Below, piece after piece: positions 9,039 to 16,744 of a DNA stretch of 64,000 bases. The stretch is from Amycolatopsis mediterranei. GTDB taxonomy: Bacteria > Actinomycetota > Actinomycetes > Mycobacteriales > Pseudonocardiaceae. A program made the translations under genes and the position numbers. The stretch is taken from positions 252,288 through 316,287 of the forward strand of contig NZ_CP100416.1 of NCBI RefSeq assembly GCF_026017845.1, written 5' to 3'. A model generated the notes under the pieces. It was not told the DNA's origin. It was given only the letters and a program-made list of their open reading frames with translations, and ran no database searches. Within the stretch, counting starts at the first letter, position 1; each line of letters begins with the position of its first letter.

Positions 9039-9680
9039 ATGATCACCGGCATGGACATCTTGGGGGCCTGGGTCCGCGGCTGGGCGGTGTCGCGGGCGAC
9101 GCCGGCACCGGTCGCCGAGCCCGACGGTTACCGCGTCGAGGTCGGTTTGCCGGGGCACCGGGTGCGCTACCTGCTGCGCGCACCGGCGACGGTTTCCGCC
9201 CGGGCCCGGGCGGTGGCCGAGCCGGGCACGTGGCTGAAGACGTGCGGCTCGCGTTCGGCGGTCCTGCCGGGCCTTACCCCGGCGTGGACGGCGGGGGAGA
9301 CGGAGTACCTGATGGCGTTCGAGGGGCCGCTGCCCGCGGTCGCCGTGCCGCCGGGATATGCGGTGACGGTGGTCGGCGACGGGCCGGCGTGGGACGTGGT
9401 CGTGTCCTTCGGCGAGGCTCCGGCGGCCCGGGGCCGGATCGCGGTGGCCGGCGGGGTCGCGGTGTTCGACAAGATCGAGACGGAGCCGGCGCGCCGGCGG
9501 CGCGGCCTCGGCCGGGTGGTGATGCACCGGCTGGGCGAGGCGGCGGGAGCGCGTTCGAGCGCGCTGCTGGCGTCCGAGGCCGGCCGCGGGCTGTACCGCG
9601 CACTCGGCTGGCGCGTGGTGTCCGACGTCGTCCCCGCGCACGTCCCGGAAGGCGGTCAAGAACCGGAGGTGGCTGTCTGA
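9039..9680 (+). CDS. GNAT-family N-acetyltransferase
   Basis: The 213-residue protein ends in a GNAT fold. Motif A reads VFDKIETEPARRRRGLGRVVMHRL (acetyl-CoA pyrophosphate loop), followed by ASEAGRGLYRALGWRV, the motif B pattern. The N-terminal half (PDGYRVEVGLPGHRVRYLL ... AVAVPPGYAV) is a second, weaker lobe, as in many actinobacterial GNAT proteins. The substrate is unknown. The ATG was chosen for the GGGGGTGG just upstream; an in-frame ATG four codons later is an alternative. It diverges from the GntR gene, whose start lies about 40 bases away, so the regulator may control it. Confidence 0.8.
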   Translation: MITGMDILGAWVRGWAVSRATPAPVAEPDGYRVEVGLPGHRVRYLLRAPATVSARARAVAEPGTWLKTCGSRSAVLPGLTPAWTAGETEYLMAFEGPLPAVAVPPGYAVTVVGDGPAWDVVVSFGEAPAARGRIAVAGGVAVFDKIETEPARRRRGLGRVVMHRLGEAAGARSSALLASEAGRGLYRALGWRVVSDVVPAHVPEGGQEPEVAV

Positions 9681-9741
9681 CCTGACACATCTGCGTCGCG
9701 GGGGTCGCCCACGGTGCTTAGGCTCCGCAGGTGATTGCTTC

Positions 9742-10515
9742 ATGACGTGGTGGCACGCCCTGATCGTCGTGGTCGCCGGGATCTGGGCGGGGACCATCAA
9801 CGCCGTCGTGGGGTCGGGGACGCTCGTCACCTTCCCCGTGCTCGTCGCGCTCGGGTATCCGCCCGTGACCGCCACCACCTCGAACGCCATCGGCCTCGCG
9901 CCCGGGACCCTCAGCGGTGCCTGGGGTTACCGGCACGAGCTCACGGGCTACTGGCGGCAGACCGCCAAGTTCGCGGTCGCGTCCTTCTTCGGCGCCATCG
10001 GGGGCACCATCCTGCTGCTGTCGCTGCCGAAGGACGCCTTCGAAGCCGTCGTTCCGGTGCTGGTGGGGCTGGCCGTGATCCTCGTGATCGTGCAGCCGAA
10101 GGTGTCCAAGTGGGTCGCCAAGCGTCGCGAAGAGAACGGCGAAGAGCACAAACCCGGGCCGCTGCTGATGTTCTTCATCTTCCTCATCGGCATCTACGGC
10201 GGGTACTTCACCGCCGCGCAGGGCGTGATGCTGATGGCCGTGATGGGGATGCTGCTTTCGGAGCCGCTGCAGAAGCTCAACGGCGTCAAGAACGTGCTCG
10301 CCGCCGTCGTCAACCTCGTCGCCGGGATCATCTACGCGTTCGTCGCGCCGGTCAGCTGGGCCGTCGTGCTGTGGCTGGCCGTCGGCTCGACCGCCGGCGG
10401 CTTCCTCGGCGCGAAGATCGGCCGGAGGCTGCCGCCGGCGGTGCTGCGCGGCGTGATCGTGGTGATCGGTGTCGCCGCCGTCGTCCAGCTGGTGGTCAAG
10501 CAGTTCGCGAAGTGA
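9742..10515 (+). CDS. TauE/SafE-family (DUF81) membrane exporter
   Basis: The 257-residue protein has about seven hydrophobic segments arranged as two repeats. Family motifs are GTINAVVGSGTLVTFPVLVALGYPP near the start and the matching half GGYFTAAQGVMLMAVMGMLL in the second repeat. TauE/SafE proteins export sulfite, sulfoacetate or related organosulfur and carboxylate anions; the substrate here is not evident. A 29-residue hydrophilic loop with RREENGEEHKPG separates the halves. A GTG overlapping its stop opens another frame that runs into the next gene. Confidence 0.88.
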   Translation: MTWWHALIVVVAGIWAGTINAVVGSGTLVTFPVLVALGYPPVTATTSNAIGLAPGTLSGAWGYRHELTGYWRQTAKFAVASFFGAIGGTILLLSLPKDAFEAVVPVLVGLAVILVIVQPKVSKWVAKRREENGEEHKPGPLLMFFIFLIGIYGGYFTAAQGVMLMAVMGMLLSEPLQKLNGVKNVLAAVVNLVAGIIYAFVAPVSWAVVLWLAVGSTAGGFLGAKIGRRLPPAVLRGVIVVIGVAAVVQLVVKQFAK

Positions 10516-10586
10516 CTGCGCCGATCGTTCCTGATCCGGCCACAGTCACGGCCGAATGGCTTTCGCAGCAATGGTCACGTGCCGCG
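10512..10586 (+). pseudogene. Possible gene-start remnant coupled to the TauE-like gene
   Basis: A GTG overlaps the TauE-like stop codon as GTGA and opens a frame beginning VTAPIVPDPATVTAEWLSQQ. That segment resembles the N-terminus of actinobacterial phosphotransferase-like proteins (PDPxxVTAEWL). The frame stays open but runs into the convergent aminotransferase gene after about 25 codons, where the sequence is clearly shadow. I read it as the stub of a lost second gene of the operon. It could equally be coincidence. Confidence 0.25.
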
Positions 10587-11663
10587 TCAGGGGCGGCCTG
10601 CTTTAGTCCGGATCAGGAACTCGCGCGCCGCGGCCAGGAAGAGGTCGTTCTCCTCGCGGGTCCCGATGGTCACGCGGACGCCGTCACCGGCGAACGGGCG
10701 CACCACCAGCTTGCGGTCCAGCGCGTGCTCGGCGAACGGCACGGCCTGGTCACCGAGCGGCAGCCAGACGAAGTTCGCCTGCGTGTCCGGCACGCGGTAA
10801 CCCGCTTCCAGCAGCGCTTCCCGCACCCGCTCACGCTCGACGACGATGTCCTGGCAGCGCGCCAGCAGCTCGTCGGCTGCGTCGAGCGACGCCAGCGCGG
10901 CCACCTGGGCCAGCATGTTCACCGAGAAGGCCACGTACACCTGGCGAAGCGCGTCCGCGATCGGCTCGGGCGCGACCGCGTAACCGACGCGGAGGCCCGC
11001 AAGGCCGTACGCCTTCGAGAACGTGCGAAGGACCATGACGTTCGACCGGCTGCGCGTGTACTCGACGCCGTCGGGCACCTCGGGGTCGGTGACGAACTCC
11101 TTGTAGGCCTCGTCCAGCACGACCAGCACGTGCTCGGGCACGGCGGCCATGAACCGCTCCAGCTCCGCGCGGCGCACCGCCGTCCCGGTCGGGTTGTTCG
11201 GGTTGCAGACGAAGACCACGCGGGTCCGGTCGGTGATCGCCGCGAGCATCGCGTCGAGGTCGAGCTCCTGGCCTTCGGTGATCGGGACCTTCACCGAAAC
11301 GGCGTTCGCGACCTGCGTGACGATCGGGTACGCCTCGAACGAGCGCCAGCCGAAGATGACCTCGTCACCGGGCGCGCACACCGCCTGGATCGTCTGCTGG
11401 CACAGCGACACCGAGCCGCAACCGATCGCGACGTGCTCCACCGGCACGTCCAGCTCGCGCGCCAGCCGCTCGCGCAGCACCTGCGAGCCGGTGTCCGGGT
11501 AGCGGTTGACCCCGGCCGCGGCCTCGGCGATCGCCTGCGCGACGCTCGGCAGCGCGCCGCCGGGCACCTCGTTGCTCGCCAGCTTGATCGCGCCTTCGAT
11601 CGTCCGGCCGGGGACGTACTTCGGCAACGATTCGAGATCGGCACGCGGGGACACGGACGGCAT
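10587..11663 (-). CDS. hisC: Histidinol-phosphate / aromatic aminotransferase (HisC/Pat type)
   Basis: The 358-residue protein is a fold-type I PLP aminotransferase. Visible motifs are KLASNEVPGGALPSV near residue 25, CNPNNPTGT for the PLP ring, LDEAYKEF, and Lys217 in TFSKAYGLAGLRVGY as the Schiff-base lysine. It converts imidazole-acetol phosphate to histidinol phosphate, or phenylpyruvate/prephenate-type keto acids to aromatic amino acids. Standing outside a his operon, it is more likely the second HisC-like (Pat) enzyme of actinobacteria. A prephenate dehydrogenase also lies in this window, far away. The start with AGGAG eight bases upstream was chosen over a longer frame. Confidence 0.88.
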   Translation of the reverse strand: MPSVSPRADLESLPKYVPGRTIEGAIKLASNEVPGGALPSVAQAIAEAAAGVNRYPDTGSQVLRERLARELDVPVEHVAIGCGSVSLCQQTIQAVCAPGDEVIFGWRSFEAYPIVTQVANAVSVKVPITEGQELDLDAMLAAITDRTRVVFVCNPNNPTGTAVRRAELERFMAAVPEHVLVVLDEAYKEFVTDPEVPDGVEYTRSRSNVMVLRTFSKAYGLAGLRVGYAVAPEPIADALRQVYVAFSVNMLAQVAALASLDAADELLARCQDIVVERERVREALLEAGYRVPDTQANFVWLPLGDQAVPFAEHALDRKLVVRPFAGDGVRVTIGTREENDLFLAAAREFLIRTKAGRP

Positions 11664-11809
11664 CTTCGGCGCTCCTGGAAATCGGCGGGACGACCCGCTC
11701 ACCGTATCTTTTCCGCCCGCCGCCCCGCGACCGCCTTCAGGCGGGCCGGCCTGCGCGACCTGCGTCACCGGGCTTCCTCCCGTTCACCTCCAGGTGGTTG
11801 GGTAAGACA

Positions 11810-12439
11810 ATGACGTCGACCTCCACCGTGGACTACCAGCGCACCGACGGCGGCACCCTGCGCCTGACCTTTTCGGAACCCGAGGGCGCGCTACGCGGCG
11901 GCTTGGTGGTGCTCCACGAAGCCGACGGCGTCACGGACGGGGTCCGGCTGCTGCTCGCCAGCCTCGCCACGGAGGGCTGGCTGACCGTCACCCCGCACCT
12001 GGAGAACGACCGCCTCACGCAGCAGGACCTGCTCGACGCGACCGACCTCACCCTCGCCTGGCTGGTCGAGCGGGGCGTCCAGGCCGACCTGCTCGGCGTG
12101 ATGGGCTTCGACCTCGGCGGCAGCGCGGCCCTCGTCGTCGCGTCGCACCGCAAGCTCGGTGCCGCGGTCAGCGTCGGCGGGCAGCAGGCCGTCGAACTCC
12201 CCGCGCTGGTCGAGATCGCCGGGCGGCTCACCAGCCCGTGGCTCGGCATGTACGGCGACGCCGGCGACGAGGCGGGCGGCGCCGACGTCGAGCGCCTGCG
12301 CGACGCCGCCGCGTCGGCGAAGGTCGCCACGAACGTCGTCCACTACCCCGGGGCGAACCACCGCTTCGACGCCGATCCGGACGCGGCCGCGGAGGCCTGG
12401 CAGCGCACGCTCAACTGGTTCGACGCGCACCTGCGGTAA
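11810..12439 (+). CDS. Dienelactone-hydrolase-family protein with altered nucleophile
   Basis: The 209-residue protein has the DLH alpha/beta-hydrolase plan: GGLVVLHEADGVTDGVRLLLASLATEGW, the elbow GVMGFDLGGSAAL, a late aspartate in GMYGDAGDEAG and a histidine in YPGANHRFD. Dienelactone hydrolases use cysteine in GxCxGG; here residue 101 at that place is aspartate (GFDLGG). This may be a distinct subfamily with an Asp nucleophile, as in epoxide hydrolases and dehalogenases, or a non-hydrolytic member. The ATG start gives the usual family length. The next gene on the same strand is 85 bases on. Confidence 0.75.
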   Translation: MTSTSTVDYQRTDGGTLRLTFSEPEGALRGGLVVLHEADGVTDGVRLLLASLATEGWLTVTPHLENDRLTQQDLLDATDLTLAWLVERGVQADLLGVMGFDLGGSAALVVASHRKLGAAVSVGGQQAVELPALVEIAGRLTSPWLGMYGDAGDEAGGADVERLRDAAASAKVATNVVHYPGANHRFDADPDAAAEAWQRTLNWFDAHLR

Positions 12440-12524
12440 GTGTGCGCGGGCACCACTGTTCGCCGGGGTTCCATGTCGGTTCCGACCACGGTGACTTCCG
12501 GATCCGAGGGATTAGGCTCGGGGC

Positions 12525-14504
12525 GTGACGCACACCGCCGACGCCCCCGAAGTGCTCTGGCGCCCCGAGCCGGGCCACGTTGCCGACACCAAGATCGAAG
12601 CCTTCCGCCGGTGGCTGCGCGCCGAGCGCGGCGTCGAGGTGGACGACTACCGCGCGCTGTGGGAGTTCTCGGTCGAGCGCGGCCCGGACTTCTGGGCGGC
12701 GGTCGCGGACTTCCTCAGCGTCCGCTGGCACGACCAGCCGGGTGAGGTGCTTTCGGGCGGGATGCCGGACGCCGTCTGGTTCGAGGGCGGCACGCTGAAC
12801 TACGCCGAGCACGCGCTCACCCCCGGCGTCGCGGGCGCCGCGAAGGCCGACGACGAGACGGCGGTGATCTTCCACCGCGAAGACGGCTTCGCGAGCCACC
12901 TGACGTACGGCGAGCTTCGCGCGCAGGTCGCCGCGGCCCGGGCCGCGTTCCTGGAACTGGGCGTCGGCAAGGGCGACCGGGTGGTGGCCTTGGCGCCGAA
13001 CTGCCCGCAGACGCTGGTCGCGTTCCTCGCCGCGGCGAGCATCGGGGCCGTCTGGTCGTCGTGCTCGCCGGACTTCGGCGTCCGCGCGGTCGCGGACCGG
13101 TTCGTGCAGATCGAGCCGAAGGTGCTGTTCGCGGTCAACGCCTACGCGTACAACGGCCGCCAGTTCGACATCCGGACGACGATCGCCGAGCTCCAGGCGC
13201 AGCTGCCGTCGCTGGCCGCGACCGTGCTCGTCGAGTACGTCGGCGAAGGCCGGATGGACGGCGCCCTCGACTGGGCCGAGCTGCTCGCGCGGCACGCGGG
13301 CGCGCCGCTGCTGTTCGAGCCGGTCGAATTCGCGCACCCGCTGTGGGTGCTGTACTCGTCGGGGACGACCGGCCTGCCGAAGGGCATCGTGCACGGGCAC
13401 GGCGGCATCACGCTGGAGCACCTCAAGGCGCTCGCGCTGCAGACCGACCTCGGGCCCGGCGACCGGTTCTTCTGGTTCAGCACCACCGGCTGGATGATGT
13501 GGAACTTCCTCATCTCCGGCCTGCTGGTCGGCACCACGATCGTGCTCTACGACGGCAGCCCGGGGTACCCGGACCTGAACGCGCTCTGGCACCTGGCCGA
13601 GCAGCACCGCGTCACCTACTTCGGCACGTCGGCCCCGTTCATCCAGAGCTGCCTCAAGGCCGGCCTGAAGCCCGCCGAACGCTACGACCTGACCGGCCTG
13701 CGCGCGCTGGGCTCCACGGGTGCGCCGCTGAGCGTCGAAGGCTTCCGGTGGATCGTCGACGAGGTCGGGAAGAACGTCCAGATCTGCTCGGTCTCCGGTG
13801 GCACCGACCTGTGCGCGGCGTTCGTCGCGTCGGCGCCCGACGTCCCGGTGTGGCTCGGTGAGCTGTCCTGCCCGGCGCTCGGTGCCGCGGTGAACGCCTT
13901 CGACGAGGCGGGCAACGCGGTCGTCGAGCAGGTCGGCGAGCTGGTCATCACCCAGCCGATGCCGTCGATGCCGGTGTTCTTCTGGAACGACCCCGACGGC
14001 TCGCGGCTGCGGGAGGCCTACTTCGAGATGTACCCCGGCCTGTGGCGCCACGGGGACTGGATCCGCATCACGAACCGCGGCTCGGCGGTGATCTACGGCC
14101 GCAGCGATTCGACGCTCAACCGCGGCGGCGTCCGGATGGGTACGGCGGAGTTCTACCGGGTCGTCGAGGGCTACGACGAGATCGCGGACTCGCTGGTCGT
14201 GGACACCTCGGCGGCCGGGAACGAGGATGGTCAGCTGATCTGTTTCGTGGTGCTCGCCGGCGGCGTCGCGCTCGAAGACGTCGAGCCGCGGCTGCGCAAG
14301 GAGCTTCGTAGCGCGCTGTCACCGCGCCATGTACCCGATCGGTTTGTCGTGGTTTCCGAGATTCCTCGTACCTTGAACGGTAAGAAGTGTGAGGTACCGG
14401 TGAAGAAGATCCTCGCCGGTGTGGCTCCCGACCGGGCCGTCAGCCGTGACGCGCTGGCCAACCCGGCGGCGCTGACGCCGTTCGTGGAGCTCGCCGGGGG
14501 GTAG
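12525..14504 (+). CDS. aacS: Acetoacetate--CoA ligase
   Basis: The 659-residue protein matches AacS in length and motifs. The N-terminal ACAS extension reads VLWRPEPGHVADTKIEAFRRWL. The adenylation P-loop is LYSSGTTGLPKG (276-287), A5-type residues include YGRSDSTLNRGGVRMGTAEFYRVV, and the C-terminal catalytic lysine is Lys620 in LNGKKCEVPVKKI. It activates acetoacetate with ATP and CoA in the cytosol, feeding ketone-body, leucine or polyhydroxybutyrate breakdown into acetoacetyl-CoA. The start is a GTG. From about base 14225 to 14420 the codons shift towards T- and A-ending forms unlike the rest of the gene. Confidence 0.92.
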   Translation: MTHTADAPEVLWRPEPGHVADTKIEAFRRWLRAERGVEVDDYRALWEFSVERGPDFWAAVADFLSVRWHDQPGEVLSGGMPDAVWFEGGTLNYAEHALTPGVAGAAKADDETAVIFHREDGFASHLTYGELRAQVAAARAAFLELGVGKGDRVVALAPNCPQTLVAFLAAASIGAVWSSCSPDFGVRAVADRFVQIEPKVLFAVNAYAYNGRQFDIRTTIAELQAQLPSLAATVLVEYVGEGRMDGALDWAELLARHAGAPLLFEPVEFAHPLWVLYSSGTTGLPKGIVHGHGGITLEHLKALALQTDLGPGDRFFWFSTTGWMMWNFLISGLLVGTTIVLYDGSPGYPDLNALWHLAEQHRVTYFGTSAPFIQSCLKAGLKPAERYDLTGLRALGSTGAPLSVEGFRWIVDEVGKNVQICSVSGGTDLCAAFVASAPDVPVWLGELSCPALGAAVNAFDEAGNAVVEQVGELVITQPMPSMPVFFWNDPDGSRLREAYFEMYPGLWRHGDWIRITNRGSAVIYGRSDSTLNRGGVRMGTAEFYRVVEGYDEIADSLVVDTSAAGNEDGQLICFVVLAGGVALEDVEPRLRKELRSALSPRHVPDRFVVVSEIPRTLNGKKCEVPVKKILAGVAPDRAVSRDALANPAALTPFVELAGG

Positions 14505-14515
14505 ATGGGGGAAGC

Positions 14516-14548
14516 ATGATCATCCACGTCGGGTTGTACGGGTGGTGA
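14516..14548 (+). CDS. Possible 10-codon leader minigene before the lysyltransferase
   Basis: GGGGAAGC is followed by an ATG frame of ten codons (MIIHVGLYGW) and TGA. That TGA overlaps the second of two GTG start candidates of the next gene as GTGA. The large gene itself has no good ribosome-binding site, so translation of the minigene could deliver ribosomes to it. This is inferred from layout only; no attenuator hairpin was identified. Confidence 0.35.
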   Translation: MIIHVGLYGW

Positions 14549-16257
14549 CGGGGACACGCGCGCAGATCACCTGGAAGGCGGCCGGAGCCACCACCGTCGG
14601 GGTGATCACCTGGGTGACCCGGCTGGCGGGGCTGATGACCCTGGGCTCGATCCTGATCCCGGCCGGGCGGCGCAGCCTGCGCGGGCACCTGGCCGAGTGG
14701 CTGGAGCTGCCGCAGGAGGCGACGGTCGCCGCGGCGACCGTCGCGCTGGTCATGGGCGTGCTGCTGGTGATGCTGGCCGCGGGGCTCCGGCGGCGCAAGC
14801 GCCGGGCCTGGCAGCTGGCGGTCGGCGCGACGGTGCTGCTCACGATGTCGCACCTCGGGCTGAAGCACGTCTTCGGCGCCGGCCTGGTGTCGGTGGTGCT
14901 GCTGGTGGGCCTGATCGCGAACCGGCGCTACTTCGTGGCGAAGCCGGACCCGGTGGTCGGGCGCTGGCGGGCGGTGCGCGTGTTCGTCCAGCTGGCGCTG
15001 GCCGGGTTCGTGATCAACGTCATCCTGCTGTCCGTGGCGCCGCGCGCGGCCCTGGAGCCGATGGGCTTCGGCGACCGGCTCGCGGAGTCGGCGCTCGCGC
15101 TGGTCGCCGCCAGCGGGCCCGCGGTGTTCCACCAGATGTGGCTGGAGGACTTCACCACCGCCGTCGGCCTGCTGTTCGGCCTCGCCGCGCTCCTGGTTTC
15201 GGCGTACTTCCTGTTGCGCTCGGCCGAGCCGGCACCGCGGCTGAGCGACGAGGAAGTCGCGCGGCTGCGCCGGCTGCTGGACGAGCACGGCGAGCGGGAC
15301 TCGCTCGGGTACTTCGCGCTGCGACGGGACAAGTTCGCGGTGTTCTCGAGGACGGGCAAGGCCGCGGTCACCTACCGCGTGATCGCCGGGGTCGCGCTCT
15401 GCTCGGCCGACCCGCTGGGCGACCACGAGGCCTGGCCGGGCGCGATCGAGGAGTACCTGGAGGTCTGCCGCCGCGGCGGCTGGGTCCCGGCGGCGATGGG
15501 CGTCTCCGAACTCGGCGCGACGGTCTGGGCCCGGTTCGGCCTGGAGGTCCTGGAGATCGGCGACGAAGCCGTCGTCGACGCGGCCGGCTTCACCTTGGAC
15601 GGCCGCACCATGCGCGGCGTCCGCCAGGCGGCGGCCCGCACCAAGCGCGCGGGCTACAAGGTGCTGGTGCGCCGGGCCGAGGACCTGCGTCCGGGCGAGC
15701 TGGAGGAGCTGGAGGTCCTGGCGGCCACCTGGCGGGGCACGGACACCGAGCGCGGCTTCTCGATGGCGCTGGGCCGCATGGGCGACCCCCGTTCGGTGCT
15801 GGTGACAGCAGAGCAGGGCGGCCGGGTCCGCGGCGTGCTCCAGTTCGTGCCGTGGGGCCCGACGGGGCTCTCACTGGACGTCATGCGCCGCGACCGCAGC
15901 GCCGACAACGGCGTCAACGAGCTGATGATCTCGGAGCTCCTGCTGGCGGCGGGCCGCCACGGCGTCTCACAGGTCTCCCTGAACTTCGCGGCGTTCCGCG
16001 CGCTGATGGAGCAGGGGCAGCGCATCGGCGCGGGCCCGGTCGCCAAAACGGCGGCGAAGGTGCTGCACTTCTTCTCGCGCTGGATCCAGATCGAGACGCT
16101 GTACCGGTTCAACGCGAAGTTCCAGCCGCGCTGGGTGCCTCGCTACCTGGTGTATCCGGGGGTGCGCGAACTCCCGCGCGTGGGCATCGCGACGTTCGAG
16201 GCCGAGGGCCTGGGCGGCCGTTCCCCGCGCCTGCTCAGACTCCTGCGGCGGGCGTAA
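14542..16257 (+). CDS. MprF/LysX-type phosphatidylglycerol lysyltransferase (DUF2156)
   Basis: The 571-residue protein has five or six membrane segments in its first 230 residues. A DUF2156 aminoacyl-PG synthase domain follows (about 240-560): DSLGYFALRRDKFAVFS, GVALCSADPLGD, RQAAARTKRAGYKV, and FRALMEQGQRIGAG near the end. Enzymes of this family transfer lysine from Lys-tRNA to phosphatidylglycerol at the membrane, lowering surface charge and giving resistance to cationic peptides. No LysRS domain is fused, unlike mycobacterial LysX. Two adjacent GTG codons can start it; the second overlaps the stop of a 10-codon leader frame. It lies 37 bases after the acetoacetate ligase, probably in one operon. 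Confidence 0.85.
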   Translation: MVTGTRAQITWKAAGATTVGVITWVTRLAGLMTLGSILIPAGRRSLRGHLAEWLELPQEATVAAATVALVMGVLLVMLAAGLRRRKRRAWQLAVGATVLLTMSHLGLKHVFGAGLVSVVLLVGLIANRRYFVAKPDPVVGRWRAVRVFVQLALAGFVINVILLSVAPRAALEPMGFGDRLAESALALVAASGPAVFHQMWLEDFTTAVGLLFGLAALLVSAYFLLRSAEPAPRLSDEEVARLRRLLDEHGERDSLGYFALRRDKFAVFSRTGKAAVTYRVIAGVALCSADPLGDHEAWPGAIEEYLEVCRRGGWVPAAMGVSELGATVWARFGLEVLEIGDEAVVDAAGFTLDGRTMRGVRQAAARTKRAGYKVLVRRAEDLRPGELEELEVLAATWRGTDTERGFSMALGRMGDPRSVLVTAEQGGRVRGVLQFVPWGPTGLSLDVMRRDRSADNGVNELMISELLLAAGRHGVSQVSLNFAAFRALMEQGQRIGAGPVAKTAAKVLHFFSRWIQIETLYRFNAKFQPRWVPRYLVYPGVRELPRVGIATFEAEGLGGRSPRLLRLLRRA

Positions 16258-16322
16258 GGGGGGTGCTGTTCTGGGGTGATCGAGGGGTGTGTAACCTATC
16301 TGAGCAGTGGTCATTGAGCCCA

Positions 16323-16412
16323 GGAGGCTTCGCCTAGTCTGGTCTATGGCGCCGCACTGCTAATGCGGTTGGGGGTAACCCCCCCTCCCGGGTTCAAATC
16401 CCGGAGCCTCCG
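16323..16412 (+). tRNA. tRNA-Ser (anticodon GCT)
   Basis: The acceptor GGAGGCT (16323-16329) pairs with AGCCTCC (16405-16411), and G16412 is the discriminator base. The anticodon stem CCGCA/TGCGG holds loop CTGCTAA with GCT at 16359-16361. The long variable arm (GGTTGGGGGTAACCCCCC) marks a class II serine tRNA reading AGC/AGT. GGTTCAAATCC forms the T-loop. CCA is not encoded. Confidence 0.95.
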
Positions 16413-16453
16413 CTGGTGCTCGGTTCGCCGGGTGCTAGGTTACAACTGAACAC

Positions 16454-16527
16454 GCGCCCGTAGCTCAGCTGGATAGAGCATCTGACTACGGATCAGAAGG
16501 TCAGGGGTTCGAATCCCTTCGGGCGCA
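16454..16527 (+). tRNA. tRNA-Arg (anticodon ACG)
   Basis: The acceptor GCGCCCG pairs with CGGGCGC, with A16527 as discriminator. The anticodon stem TCTGA/TCAGA holds loop CTACGGA, giving ACG, which is read as ICG after deamination and decodes CGU/CGC/CGA. The T-loop GGTTCGAATCC is standard. It lies 41 bases after tRNA-Ser, likely in the same transcript. Confidence 0.95.
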
Positions 16528-16549
16528 CGTCTGGTTGAGACAGCAAAAG

Positions 16550-16591
16550 CAACAGGCCCAGTTCCTCCTCCGGGAGAAGCTGGGCCTGTTG
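16550..16591 (+). terminator. Hairpin terminator after the tRNA pair
   Basis: A perfect 12-bp stem (CAACAGGCCCAG at 16550-16561 with its complement at 16580-16591) begins 23 bases after tRNA-Arg. The loop can fold further. TCATTT follows as a short T-rich tail. Confidence 0.85.
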
Positions 16592-16744
16592 TCATTTCCG
16601 GTGCAGCGCCTTGATGGGCAGCGATCCCTGCCCGCACGGGACTGCCGGTCAGCAGGTCGTCACCGGTAGTGTCCGGTCACCAGTGTTGGAAAGGCCTGCT
16701 CGCGGGCCGCGCGGGCCCGCCTCCGGCCGGAAAGCCGGTGCCCC

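Noticed and set aside
9735..11813. Rightward open frame of nearly 700 codons
   Set aside because: It overlaps TauE-like and aminotransferase genes out of frame; only its short VTAPIVPDP part was kept as a possible remnant.
5249..14504. Idea that fabH, methyltransferase and ligase genes form a biosynthetic gene cluster
   Set aside because: No PKS, NRPS, terpene or other scaffold genes are present; the methyltransferase is broken and acetoacetate-CoA ligase is a primary-metabolism enzyme.
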